NCBI RefSeq assembly: GCF_015732285.1
Contig: NZ_WIQU01000040.1
Location: forward strand, 1-64,000
DNA from: Pectinatus frisingensis
GTDB taxonomy: Bacteria > Bacillota > Negativicutes > Selenomonadales > Selenomonadaceae
Direction: 5' to 3'
Length of the DNA: 64,000 bases
Shown: positions 1-8,347 of the stretch, in pieces
How the letters are laid out: every line of letters starts with the position of its first letter
Position numbering within the stretch: the stretch's first letter is position 1
The notes under the pieces: generated by a model
What the model was told of the DNA's origin: nothing
Database searches by the model: none
What the model saw: the letters and a program-made list of their open reading frames with translations, nothing else
Program-made: the position numbers and the translations under genes

Positions 1-2183
1 GCTTTTATTATATCAGTCCAATATGTCTTACCTGAAGTATGCTTTACGGTCACTTTAAAGTATCCTGTAGAATCATAGTTGATAGACAGCTCATGTAACT
101 GCAAGCGTCCATTCAGTAAAGCCTGAGTGCCCCCTGAGCTATCCTGTTTCTTCACATAGATTGTACTTAAGACAGCTTTAAATTCATAAGGTATCCCTAA
201 GACTATGTTCTTGTTACTGTAGTTCCCTGAGACACTAAAGGTTCCATCAGAAGCTATGTCAGCAGCTTCAATAGTCAATAGCTGTCCATCAGGTGCTATA
301 AAGTCTACAGTTTTAATATCACTTAAATCTGTGGTGTTATATATGGTCTTTAAGTTGAACGAAGTCCTCTCATAGACTGAATCATAGACACCAGCAGCAG
401 TTATAATCTTTCGGTCAATATAAGCTCTATAAGGTTCCTCAGTGTAATCTTTGGTCTTATAGGTGAACTTAGATTTCTCTAAAGTGAGCATAGAGCCACG
501 CTTAATTAACAAGTAGAGCGTAGAGTCTATAAAGAAGCTACCATATATATGACCTTCAAAATCCCATTTACTCCAAGCTGCCTGAACTCTATTGTCATCA
601 ACAAACAAGTATTTATAGATGTATATAGAATCTAGGTCTCCTGTTGTCAGGAAGAACAATATGTTTTCATCAGTTGCCACAATGGTCTGATAGACACCAT
701 TAGGAATATAAGAAGGAATATGCGAAGTTATGTCCTGAGCGTTCCTTATGTTGTTTACACTCTCAACGTTGAAGTATTCCTTTATTGTCGTATATTCAGC
801 TCTTTCTGTAGCAAAATACATATTCTTTCCTGCAACTACAGGCTTACAATCAGGTGAACTTCTGAACTCTGTAGTTTCCACTAAGGCGCAATTCTTAGGA
901 CTCAAGACTGTATCTACACTCAACAAGAACTGAGCATCATTAGAAAAGAGGTACAAGTCCTCATTGAAGTCTACTGCATACTTAAGAATATTAATCTTAG
1001 AAGTTGTTGCAGGAATGTCAATACAATCTGTGTCTAATATGTCATTAGCTGTTGTCATCCACATATTAAAATATTCTGCGGATTCAGACATAATAACATT
1101 TTCACCTGATAAGACACCTAAGCGGTTCCTGAAGAAGAATATGTCATTCAATGTAGCATCTATAAAAGAAGGATTAGGATTGCTGTCATCATCACCAACC
1201 TTGCGTTCCGTCCAGTTACACCTTTGGAACTTAAATGAACCATCAGTCTGTCTAATGAGAGCATGGGGCATGGTACTAGCATCTATGTTAGTTAAGATAT
1301 TAGGGCAGCAACATTCTTCCCAAACCTTGTCAGTGCCATTATATTTGACATAATAACTACCTGAATCATCACTGCCATTAGGGTCTCCCTTTACTTTCAC
1401 AACGTAATCTGAAGGTGCAGTTGAAGGTAATAAAGAAAACCTCTGGACTGTTGTGGTTATGGCAATCATAGCATTATTATTGAAGCCATCCTGCGTAGAG
1501 ATATTTCCACCACTAAAGTTACCTCTGATACGTAGCCAAGCATCTCCCTCATCTACCGTATAACCACTACTCCTACAACCATTAGCTAATTGTGACCTAA
1601 TATATGCGGTATCAATTTTTTGTGTGTCTGTAGCATTGCTACCATCAGGTGAAGTATAAGTAGATATTTGCTTTCCATCAACATAAATGATGTATGTTCT
1701 GCCATACTGTCCTTGCTTTACGTGAATTAAAGCACCCTGAGAAGTAAAGTAGTCAGGTGAAGTTGTTCCTGTCATCCGAACAGTTTTAGTACGGTTGACA
1801 ATAAATGTATAGTCAGCTACCGTCAGGACTCTTAAGTCCTCTCTAGGCACCGTTGTTTTCAAATAGTCAGCATCTTCAGCTATCGTTACGGTCTTAGAGT
1901 TACCTGCAATATCTACTATTTTGATAGAGTTATCATAGAACATCATGATGTATCTTTCGTTAGCATCACGATTCACAAAGTGTACTAAAGGTTCTGAAGT
2001 ATCACTAAGAGAAATATCAGCTAAAGACTTTACGTGTAGTGTTGGTGGTCTTTTCTGTAAGCCACCTGCTTCAGTCGAGAAGCCATTTATTTGGTCATCC
2101 AATTGCTCAGGAAGTCTCAATATAGGTGGCTGCTGACTTATACCCGCAACAAGGTTTTTAATTGTCTGAGAATATTGTGTCAT
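1..2183 (-). CDS. Tail tubular protein B (T7 gp12-like), C-terminus cut by window edge
   Basis: Structural protein of the short podoviral tail nozzle. The reverse-strand reading frame starts at an ATG at 2183 and stays open to the window edge (about 727 codons; T7 gp12 has 794). The N-terminus reads MTQYSQTIKNLVAGISQQP and continues with an ILRLPEQLDDQINGFSTEAG stretch and GLQKRPPT, which is the diagnostic start of gp12 proteins. Its ATG overlaps the stop of tail tubular protein A as ATGA, so translation of the two is likely coupled. The missing C-terminus lies left of base 1. Confidence 0.93.
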   Translation of the reverse strand, partial: MTQYSQTIKNLVAGISQQPPILRLPEQLDDQINGFSTEAGGLQKRPPTLHVKSLADISLSDTSEPLVHFVNRDANERYIMMFYDNSIKIVDIAGNSKTVTIAEDADYLKTTVPREDLRVLTVADYTFIVNRTKTVRMTGTTSPDYFTSQGALIHVKQGQYGRTYIIYVDGKQISTYTSPDGSNATDTQKIDTAYIRSQLANGCRSSGYTVDEGDAWLRIRGNFSGGNISTQDGFNNNAMIAITTTVQRFSLLPSTAPSDYVVKVKGDPNGSDDSGSYYVKYNGTDKVWEECCCPNILTNIDASTMPHALIRQTDGSFKFQRCNWTERKVGDDDSNPNPSFIDATLNDIFFFRNRLGVLSGENVIMSESAEYFNMWMTTANDILDTDCIDIPATTSKINILKYAVDFNEDLYLFSNDAQFLLSVDTVLSPKNCALVETTEFRSSPDCKPVVAGKNMYFATERAEYTTIKEYFNVESVNNIRNAQDITSHIPSYIPNGVYQTIVATDENILFFLTTGDLDSIYIYKYLFVDDNRVQAAWSKWDFEGHIYGSFFIDSTLYLLIKRGSMLTLEKSKFTYKTKDYTEEPYRAYIDRKIITAAGVYDSVYERTSFNLKTIYNTTDLSDIKTVDFIAPDGQLLTIEAADIASDGTFSVSGNYSNKNIVLGIPYEFKAVLSTIYVKKQDSSGGTQALLNGRLQLHELSINYDSTGYFKVTVKHTSGKTYWTDIIK

Positions 2184-2749
2184 GTTCTCTCCAATGTGCC
2201 AGAGACACCAGCTAGGTTAAGCATATTATAACTTCCCATATTCAAGTCATAATCTGTCAAGCCTTGTGCTGCTTCCTGTAATTCATACATTAAGTCCTGA
2301 GAAACGTCTGTGTCACCTAAGTATCTAGCTTGAAATTCTACGGCAACTTTAGCTGTCACATAGTCTCTAAAGGCTTGCGGTAAGTCCTCAAAGTCTACAG
2401 CTATAATAGCTTTCAACTCTATTGCTTTAGCAAACAAGAAGGTACTATCAGTCATGTTGTATAAATAATCCCCACGTTTGACATAGGTATTACTATCGGT
2501 TGACTTATATTTAATTATTGAGTTGTTCCAAAGAATCTTTTTAGTTAAAGCATCAGGTGTCATTGTGTACTCAGAATAAGTGTTAAAATCCCAACCTTGC
2601 ATCTGAACCTGTCTGCTTACTCTGTCTAGCAATCTAAGGATATTGTCTACATCAACATCATCATTTTCATCTAAGGTGTCAATAGGTGCGCTACCTATAG
2701 AGCTTAAGACAATATTAACTGCATCAATCTTAGACATTACTGTAAGCAT
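2180..2749 (-). CDS. Tail tubular protein A (T7 gp11-like)
   Basis: 189-aa gatekeeper/tail-tube protein that forms the ring between connector and nozzle in T7-type virions. The region SKIDAVNIVLSSIGSAPIDTL, followed by VSRQVQMQGWDFN, matches the gp11 family pattern (AVNDIL-SIGE-P, then INRQIQSRGWTFN in T7). Length is close to the 196 aa of T7 gp11. The start at 2749 has an AAGGAG Shine-Dalgarno seven bases upstream; an internal Met at residue 5 is a weaker alternative. It lies between a strong terminator (upstream, after capsid) and tail tubular B, with which it overlaps by four bases. Confidence 0.9.
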   Translation of the reverse strand: MLTVMSKIDAVNIVLSSIGSAPIDTLDENDDVDVDNILRLLDRVSRQVQMQGWDFNTYSEYTMTPDALTKKILWNNSIIKYKSTDSNTYVKRGDYLYNMTDSTFLFAKAIELKAIIAVDFEDLPQAFRDYVTAKVAVEFQARYLGDTDVSQDLMYELQEAAQGLTDYDLNMGSYNMLNLAGVSGTLERT

Positions 2750-2770
2750 AGCATCACTCCTTAAAAGTAA

Positions 2771-2800
2771 AATAAAAAGGGAACACCGAAGTATTCCCTT
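2771..2800 (-). terminator. Intrinsic terminator with cUUCGg loop after the capsid gene (T-phi analogue)
   Basis: On the minus strand AAGGGAATAC, UUCG, GUGUUCCCUU form a 10-bp stem (one U-G wobble) closed by a C(UUCG)G tetraloop and followed by UUUAUUUUACUUUU. It lies between major capsid and tail tubular A, the same place as the T-phi late terminator of T7, and would raise capsid mRNA relative to downstream tail mRNA. Confidence 0.88.
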
Positions 2801-2817
2801 AAGTTACTTAGAATCTA

Positions 2818-3822
2818 TTAAGCAGATGCGTTAGCTACAATACCCAAGAAAGAACATTCAGGACGAAGTCCACCAACACCTACAGCCATTTTAGCTATAA
2901 TCTGGTCAGCCTGATATTCAATTCTGCGACCGCTTTCCATGCTTAAGTTCTGCAAGCGAAGCACACCTGCGCTGGTTTTATGACAAATAATAATTGGACT
3001 CTTACTTGCATAAGCAGCAGGGAAGATGTGACCGCTGCCCTGAATGACATTAGTATTGTCATCTCCACCTTTGGTAAGATGCGGGCACTCAATGATGTCA
3101 AAGCCAGCCAAGCGGATAACGTCACCTTCCAAGAGGTTGCCAGAAGCACCATAGTCATGATTAAGGAACTCTAAGGCACTTGCGAGAGCTGCATGATACT
3201 CAGGTGTTACATAAGCATAACGGTCTGTAGAAGGAACATAGTTCTTACTCATAGCAGCTTTAGCCTGAAGAAGTATCTGATAGATAGCTAAACCAGTCTG
3301 CTTGTTGATACCACCAGTTATGCCTGTGTCAAGAGTCTGAGTGATAACTCCACCCTTACCAAGACCAGCAACGTTTTCACTGGTGTTCAAAGCTTCTTTA
3401 GCAATTTCAGCTAACACAGAAGCATCATGGGAAATAGCGAGGGCATTACCCAATTCAGAAGCATACGGAGAACGGAAGTCATAATGAGCAATAAACTCAT
3501 CTAAGTCAAAGATGAGAGTGTCAGCGGTCAAAAGACCATCAATGACAATAGTACGTTCACCATTCTGGATGGTTTCCCTGATGTCATCAAGGTTCTTACC
3601 AGCTTTCAAATAGTGAGCGTTAGTGCGACCAAAAGCAGGGAACTGAGCCGATTTACCAGCAGTTATGGAACGTTCCATGATTCGACCTGTGGTTACAGAA
3701 GTGCGCTGAAAGGCAGCCAGAGTTTCCCCCGAGAACACCATGAGTGCAAGGGCAAGTTTGTCAGCGTCAGTTGTGGCAACACCATTGATTGCCATAGGAT
3801 TTGCGATTGTTACATTAGCCAT
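2818..3822 (-). CDS. Major capsid protein (T7 gp10-like)
   Basis: 334-aa HK97-fold shell protein; T7 gp10A is 345 aa. Recognised by the T7-type pattern at residues 25-70: LALALMVFSGETLAAFQRTS, then GRIMERSITAGKSAQFP and GRTNAHYLKAGKNL, and by position between scaffold and a terminator. No sign of a gp10B-type frameshift site was noticed at the 3' end. Upstream on the transcript are an intrinsic terminator and a small hairpin (3843-3857) just before the AGAGGAG ribosome binding site, so this gene probably has its own 5' end or processing site. Confidence 0.92.
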   Translation of the reverse strand: MANVTIANPMAINGVATTDADKLALALMVFSGETLAAFQRTSVTTGRIMERSITAGKSAQFPAFGRTNAHYLKAGKNLDDIRETIQNGERTIVIDGLLTADTLIFDLDEFIAHYDFRSPYASELGNALAISHDASVLAEIAKEALNTSENVAGLGKGGVITQTLDTGITGGINKQTGLAIYQILLQAKAAMSKNYVPSTDRYAYVTPEYHAALASALEFLNHDYGASGNLLEGDVIRLAGFDIIECPHLTKGGDDNTNVIQGSGHIFPAAYASKSPIIICHKTSAGVLRLQNLSMESGRRIEYQADQIIAKMAVGVGGLRPECSFLGIVANASA

Positions 3823-3842
3823 ATTTTTATATAATCTCCTCT

Positions 3843-3857
3843 TGTGGTTTTACCACA
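3843..3857 (-). promoter_or_regulatory. Small hairpin directly upstream of the capsid ribosome binding site
   Basis: TGTGGT-AAA-ACCACA forms a 6-bp stem with a 3-nt loop immediately 5' of AAGAGGAG on the minus strand. A 5' stabilising hairpin or processing product is plausible for an abundantly translated capsid mRNA; function is inferred only. Confidence 0.45.
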
Positions 3858-3858
3858 T

Positions 3859-3891
3859 AAAAAAATAGACACAGGTCTTTGACAAGTGTCT
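3859..3891 (-). terminator. Intrinsic terminator between scaffold and capsid genes
   Basis: On the minus strand AGACAC and GTGTCT pair, with an inner GTC/GAC pair around AAA, and ATTTTTTT follows directly. It would end or reduce transcripts coming from the portal-scaffold genes before the capsid gene. Confidence 0.65.
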
Positions 3892-3924
3892 TTCATTAAT
3901 AAATTTAATTTTGTCTTTTGAATC

Positions 3925-4710
3925 TTATTTCCTGAAGAAAGCAGCGTTCTTAACTTTAGCAATAACATCCCTAGTGTACTTAGGGTCTGTCTGGTATCTA
4001 GGGTCTGACATAGCTTTAACCATGTCTTGTGTATTTGCAAAGCCTGTTACAACGTTACCTGCATTAGCACCAGCCATAATCGTAGGATTAGCTGTGCCAT
4101 ATTTAGCTGTCATCTGAGCTTTAATGCCATTGATAGCTAATTGAATCTGCCCTAAGTTACCTGTGTTTAACGTAGCATTGAAGCTTTCACGTATTGCCAC
4201 AGGCTGACTTTCCATGAACTTAACGAGCTGTCCATATCCTTCAGAGCCACCTGCAAAGCCTTGTACCTGACCTACAAATTTGTCTACTGTAGCTTGCATA
4301 CCGTTGATGTAAGCATCTACTACAGACTTAGGATAACCAGCTTTATCTAAGGCATCCAAAGAAGCCTGAGACAATTCACCGTCATTGTCAAACTCTTTAG
4401 CCAAAGCATCAAAGTCAACACCTTTAGTTTGCAGTTCGGTCTTTAAGTCACCTTCAGTTTTAATCTGAGTGTCTATATTTGTCTGAACTGCTTCAGGTGT
4501 ATCCTGCTGCGGTTGAACGTCTGTATTAGGTTCTGTAGCTGGTGCCGTTGGGTCTGTAACATCATCCATAGTCACAGGATTCTGGTTTACCTGTATGGTG
4601 CTGCCAGTGTTCTTAACGGTCACATTAGGTTGAACCTGTGGTTCCTGCTGTGATTCTGTATTTACTGTTGCATCTGTTGCTTGTACATTATTATCTTGTA
4701 CATCTGCCAA
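3925..4710 (-). CDS. Capsid assembly (scaffolding) protein, T7 gp9-like
   Basis: 261 aa, strongly acidic and rich in Gln, Thr, Asp and Val in its first 110 residues, as expected for a flexible scaffold that is lost during maturation. The centre contains LKTELQTKGVDFDALAKEFDNDGELSQ in the manner of gp9 proteins, and the C-terminal third (YQTDPKYTRDVIAKVKNAAFF) is basic, the end that binds the capsid protein in scaffolds. Flanked by portal (upstream) and capsid (downstream), the canonical order. Assignment is by context and composition plus the central motif. Confidence 0.85.
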   Translation of the reverse strand: MADVQDNNVQATDATVNTESQQEPQVQPNVTVKNTGSTIQVNQNPVTMDDVTDPTAPATEPNTDVQPQQDTPEAVQTNIDTQIKTEGDLKTELQTKGVDFDALAKEFDNDGELSQASLDALDKAGYPKSVVDAYINGMQATVDKFVGQVQGFAGGSEGYGQLVKFMESQPVAIRESFNATLNTGNLGQIQLAINGIKAQMTAKYGTANPTIMAGANAGNVVTGFANTQDMVKAMSDPRYQTDPKYTRDVIAKVKNAAFFRK

Positions 4711-4755
4711 TTAATATCAATCTCCTTTATTTCCAGATAATTATGTGTATTATTT

Positions 4756-6294
4756 CTATTGCTGTTTCATAGCTGCACCTGCTATCTGTGGTACAGTGCT
4801 TTGAGCTAACTGATTTTCCTGAGCCTGTTGCTGTTCCTGAGCAACTTCTTCATCAGTCTTTATGACACTTGAAGCATCTATTCCAATAGCTGTAGCAAGC
4901 TGTGTCATAATCTCACCTTGCTTAAGTCTCTGTTGGAACGCTTCAGGCAACACCTGAGCATACTTCAAGAATGAATCTAATTTAGTTAAGTCATGACCTC
5001 TGCCAAGAGCTTCTATGCCTGTGGTTATCTGAGGGTCTACACCTTTAGAACCTTGTGGCAGCTCAGGGATAGCACCAAGTCTTTCCATCTGCACCATGAA
5101 GCGTTTGACTAAAGGTAACTGAAGTTCCTGAGACAATATAGAATATATACCGCCTATAGTATCTTCTAGCTCATTAGCTACATACCTGATTTCTTCTGCT
5201 GTCACACGTTCAGCATCCCGCTGTACCGCTGAGTTCAGAAGGAACGCATAAGACAATCTGCTTTCTATATCCTGCTTCATAGCATTAGCTACCTGCATAT
5301 CCTGTGTCTTATTGATTTGCAATGCTTGTACATCATCAATCTTACCTTTAATGAAGTCACCTGAGTTAGCTTTAGACAGCTCTGAGACCCTTGTAGTGCT
5401 GTTAGGATTGACGAGGTATATGATGTTACCTGCCACAGCAGCAAGTTGTACAAGAGACTTAGAGAGTCCTTCAAGTGCCTTAAGGTCTCCTATATATTCG
5501 TCTACAAAGCTTCTGCCATAAGCTTCTCCATCCATCTTTCGGAGTCTTATAGGTATCCAAGGAGATTTGTCTTTAGGATAACTCTGGTTACTTCCAGCAA
5601 TCATAGTGCCCTCTATTTCCTGATAAGACACATAATTGTCACCTTGCAAAATAACATGACTATAAATTTCATATATCTTGTCAGGGTCAATGTCCTGATT
5701 GTCTCCTAGGCAGCTTTGAGCTTGCTCAGGCAAAGCACCATATGCTATTTTTTCTTTAGTTACAATCTCCAAAATATTACCAACACCGTCACGCTGTACA
5801 ACATAAGAGTTCAAACGATACATCCTCATGCCACCCTCAGCAGGTGGTAGGAACAATAGAGCATTACCAGCTACAATCAATTGCAGGATAGCTTCATTAG
5901 CTGTAGTCCTTATTTGGTGTGTCTCCATATAGGATGTTATGGTCTGCTCAATTTTTACTAAAGCAGCATCCCATTCTACTTTTGTCTTAGAGTCCTCTCC
6001 TATAGCGTTCACTATATCGGAACCTAAAGACAACCTGAAGAATGGTTCATTAGGTGGAAATAAAGCCAGCAAGAGCTTAGAGGACAAATTGTTAATACCT
6101 CTGGCACCCATAGACTGAAAAGGTGTCTCATAGTTTGTTGAGCTGTTATCTGTGTCTTTAGGAAATAACATAGGTATAGTATACTTAGCGCACTTCTCAG
6201 CTCTATCTGTGTAAGGTTTACGCTCAGTTTCTAGTTTGTTGTAGCGTTCCCTAGCGTTAGCTGAAAGTGTTGTGGTAGCTTTATTTTGTGTCAT
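4756..6294 (-). CDS. Portal (head-tail connector) protein, T7 gp8-like
   Basis: 512-aa portal subunit, close to the 536 aa of T7 gp8. It forms the dodecameric channel at the capsid vertex. Recognisable family stretches are RYNKLETERKPYTDRAEKCAKYTIP (residues 17-41, given here in part), GARGINNLSSKLLLALFPPNEPFF, and RDAERVTAEEIRYVANELEDTIGG, all typical of podoviral connectors. The C-terminus is Gln-rich (EEVAQEQQQAQENQ), common in this family. Its start codon overlaps the stop of the 88-aa ORF upstream by four bases. Confidence 0.95.
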   Translation of the reverse strand: MTQNKATTTLSANARERYNKLETERKPYTDRAEKCAKYTIPMLFPKDTDNSSTNYETPFQSMGARGINNLSSKLLLALFPPNEPFFRLSLGSDIVNAIGEDSKTKVEWDAALVKIEQTITSYMETHQIRTTANEAILQLIVAGNALLFLPPAEGGMRMYRLNSYVVQRDGVGNILEIVTKEKIAYGALPEQAQSCLGDNQDIDPDKIYEIYSHVILQGDNYVSYQEIEGTMIAGSNQSYPKDKSPWIPIRLRKMDGEAYGRSFVDEYIGDLKALEGLSKSLVQLAAVAGNIIYLVNPNSTTRVSELSKANSGDFIKGKIDDVQALQINKTQDMQVANAMKQDIESRLSYAFLLNSAVQRDAERVTAEEIRYVANELEDTIGGIYSILSQELQLPLVKRFMVQMERLGAIPELPQGSKGVDPQITTGIEALGRGHDLTKLDSFLKYAQVLPEAFQQRLKQGEIMTQLATAIGIDASSVIKTDEEVAQEQQQAQENQLAQSTVPQIAGAAMKQQ

Positions 6295-6557
6295 ATATTC
6301 AGTCCTGTAGAATTACTTCCAGTTGCACTTGTGTCACTGGTACTAACCATAAGAGACTTCTTCCCACGCTTTCTTTTAGCTAATTCTGAAGCTGTGGTTT
6401 CTGCATTGTCTGCTGAACCACTATTCTCAGCAGCAGGTGCAGGAGTAGCACCAGAGGAAGAATTAATTACATTTGTTCCACTATCAGAGCTTCTACCACT
6501 AAAGACACTACCTACAACTTCAGCTACACTCTTTACTGCATTTTTAACGAATCCCAT
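6291..6557 (-). CDS. Small protein with basic GRxSL-type tail, paralogue of the next gene
   Basis: 88 aa, beginning MGFVKNAVKSV, with a low-complexity Ser/Ala/Gly middle and a basic KRKRGKKSLMVST motif near the C-terminus. The neighbouring 69-aa protein has the same layout (MGFITKTIKSL ... KKKVRGVNSLLVPT). Proteins with a K/R-rich RGR-S-L/I-L-T motif are common just upstream of the portal gene in many podoviruses and are of unknown role. The N-terminus is an amphipathic helix. Function not known. Confidence 0.75.
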   Translation of the reverse strand: MGFVKNAVKSVAEVVGSVFSGRSSDSGTNVINSSSGATPAPAAENSGSADNAETTASELAKRKRGKKSLMVSTSDTSATGSNSTGLNI

Positions 6558-6561
6558 TTAA

Positions 6562-6771
6562 TCACTGTCCTTTCATTACGTTTTCCGTAGGCACCAATAG
6601 AGAATTAACACCTCGAACTTTTTTCTTGCCATTATCACCCATTACAGGTGCTTCAGGGTCATTAGAGGACGTTGAAGCAACTAAGTCCTGTGCTGTTATT
6701 CCACTAGCTGTAGAAACAGTTTGAACATCAGGTGAGAATAAAGATTTAATTGTCTTAGTTATAAATCCCAT
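6562..6771 (-). CDS. Small protein, paralogue of the adjacent 88-aa ORF
   Basis: 69 aa; amphipathic start MGFITKTIKSLF, variable Ser/Ala middle, conserved tail KKKVRGVNSLLVPTENV. It is separated from its paralogue by four bases and from the 61-aa ORF by none, so the three are translated from one mRNA. The pair looks like a tandem duplication followed by divergence of the linker. Possibly a minor virion or assembly protein; no function can be assigned. Confidence 0.72.
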   Translation of the reverse strand: MGFITKTIKSLFSPDVQTVSTASGITAQDLVASTSSNDPEAPVMGDNGKKKVRGVNSLLVPTENVMKGQ

Positions 6772-6957
6772 TTAGTCTTTATCATCCTCTCTTGAAAGAG
6801 CATCAAGTGTATTGATGACCTCATAGACTCCCTTCATATACCCTACAGCTTCATCAGTGGTCTTGAAATCTTTCAGACCACCTATTAAATTTGTGGTACT
6901 GTAACTTTGTTTCAGCCAAGACACAACTTGTTTAGGTACAAAAGGTGTTTCATCCAT
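6772..6957 (-). CDS. Conserved small phage protein of unknown function
   Basis: 61 aa with FVPKQVVSWLKQSYS near the start and an acidic C-terminus (SREDDKD). Small proteins with a PKQV-WL motif occur before the portal genes of T7-like phages. It overlaps the GNAT-like gene by eight bases and abuts the 69-aa gene. No catalytic motif is visible. Confidence 0.7.
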   Translation of the reverse strand: MDETPFVPKQVVSWLKQSYSTTNLIGGLKDFKTTDEAVGYMKGVYEVINTLDALSREDDKD

Positions 6958-7432
6958 TCTTTAAACCTCCTACAATTTTTATATAAGAAGGGCATGTTAA
7001 TTCAAATCCCCCTTTCTTATAGGCATTAGATACTATTGCAGGTTTATCCATAAAGAAGTTACCTGCAACAATAAACTTGCAATTGAATATCCTAGCTAAG
7101 TTATCTAGCTCTCTTATGGCTATCCTGCTGAACCCTTTGAACTCAGGGTCAATACAGAACACGAATTGTTCAGACAATAAAAGTTCTGAAGTCCACCAAG
7201 TATAGCCAACATCAAAAGCTAATAAGCCTATAATCTTAGAGCCATCCCACCAGACTCTTAGCTGACCTTCTTTGTCTATTTGTCTTAATGATTTCTTAAA
7301 TTTCTTTAAGTCCGTTAAGAAAAGTAAAGGAGAGCCAATTCTAGCTCTCTCCTCTACCGCACGTTCCACTATATAGTCAAGCTCTGAGTCTGTTAAAGGT
7401 CTTGTAAGAATCTTTATTTTGCTGGTGTCCAT
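6950..7432 (-). CDS. GNAT-like acyltransferase-fold phage protein
   Basis: 160 aa. The pattern of an N-terminal helix pair, a hydrophobic strand (KIIGLLAFDVGYTWW), a central strand ending in IDPEFKGFSRIAIRELDNLAR and a final strand before KKGGFELTCPSYIK is typical of the GNAT N-acetyltransferase fold. The pyrophosphate-binding loop (usually Q/RxxGxG/A) is weak: FKGFSR. Such proteins lie between exonuclease and head genes in several T7-like genomes; their substrate is unknown. It overlaps the exonuclease gene by 19 bases. Confidence 0.6.
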   Translation of the reverse strand: MDTSKIKILTRPLTDSELDYIVERAVEERARIGSPLLFLTDLKKFKKSLRQIDKEGQLRVWWDGSKIIGLLAFDVGYTWWTSELLLSEQFVFCIDPEFKGFSRIAIRELDNLARIFNCKFIVAGNFFMDKPAIVSNAYKKGGFELTCPSYIKIVGGLKNG

Positions 7433-8169
7433 AGTTTCGGAACACCTTCTTTAAAGTTATAGTCGGAAGCTCTGAGTATTCTGGCAACCCTAGCTTGCAC
7501 GATAGCATCATCTTCAGTAAGACCCTGCTTCTCATAAGCCTTTACAACCGTCTCCCAAGTAGGAGAAGCATCCAAGAGCCTTGTGGCATTTACCTTGCCA
7601 ACTTTAGGACACCCTGAGTAACCATCAGTTGTATCACCAATCAATGTCTGGTAGAGGTGCCAGTAATCAGCATCCGCTTCAGTTGTTTCAGACAATTCTT
7701 CTCTTATGAAGTCATAGAACGTAGCAGGTAGACACTTCATATCCTTGTCACCTGAGAGAATCAATACGTTACCTTTGTTAGCTTTAAGTGTCGATAAGAT
7801 ACCTATACAGTCATCAGCTTCTAAAGTTGGTTTCAGATAGGTCTTATAGTTCTCCATTACCCACTCAACAATCTTGTAGTAACATACAGGCTTTCTTTTT
7901 CCTGCTCTGTTAGCTTTATATGTCGGCAATATTTTCTTCCTGAAGTTAGCTTTAGGGTCTGAGAAACAAAAGATTGTCTCAAAGTCACCATCATACTTCA
8001 TAGCTCTTAAAGCTCTCTCTAAAGCACTATCCAAAGAATTTATGAAGTGTTCTTTGGCATCCGCAGGGTCACTAAAGAGCGAACATATGTTACCCCAGTC
8101 AACCTCTTGCTCTACAGCGGAACACGCTCTAAAGACAAACATATCTGCATCAATCAATATCTTTAACAT
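7414..8169 (-). CDS. 5'-3' exonuclease (T7 gp6-like)
   Basis: About 251 aa. T7 gp6 degrades host DNA and removes RNA primers. FEN/PIN-type acidic residues are visible: LIDADMFVFRA at the start, LEADDCIGIL and LSGDKDMKCLP, and LIGDTTDGYSGCPKVGKVNA, the helix-hairpin-helix-like H3TH region. The start is placed at the ATG at 8169 (MLKILIDADMF): the upstream in-frame extension overlaps the small membrane ORF and lacks homology. The small ORF's stop is two bases before this ATG, so the genes are probably coupled. Confidence 0.9.
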   Translation of the reverse strand: MLKILIDADMFVFRACSAVEQEVDWGNICSLFSDPADAKEHFINSLDSALERALRAMKYDGDFETIFCFSDPKANFRKKILPTYKANRAGKRKPVCYYKIVEWVMENYKTYLKPTLEADDCIGILSTLKANKGNVLILSGDKDMKCLPATFYDFIREELSETTEADADYWHLYQTLIGDTTDGYSGCPKVGKVNATRLLDASPTWETVVKAYEKQGLTEDDAIVQARVARILRASDYNFKEGVPKLWTPAK

Positions 8170-8170
8170 A

Positions 8171-8347
8171 TCAAGACACCAGCCAATCTCTAAGTCGGTC
8201 ATGTATCTTATACACTACTGGTTCAGCTTTTTCTAAAACACTAGTCAAGACATATTCTATATACAGAAAGCCTTTAGCAAACCATATGAATAAATAGAAT
8301 GGCAGCCATATCAAATTAACTAAAAAGAATTTAATGTAATATTTCAA
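8171..8347 (-). CDS. 58-aa membrane protein with a TTG start
   Basis: Short reading frame that starts at TTG, overlaps the ligase stop as TTGA, and has an AAGGAG site nine bases upstream. It ends two bases before the exonuclease ATG, filling an otherwise empty 140-bp gap. The product is KYYIKFFLVNLIWLPFYLF and IWFAKGFLYI, one strong membrane segment at residues 6-30, then a charged tail EYVLTSVLEKAEPVVYKIHD. Position corresponds to the small genes before gene 6 in T7. A small membrane-associated phage protein is the most that can be said. Confidence 0.6.
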   Translation of the reverse strand: MKYYIKFFLVNLIWLPFYLFIWFAKGFLYIEYVLTSVLEKAEPVVYKIHDRLRDWLVS

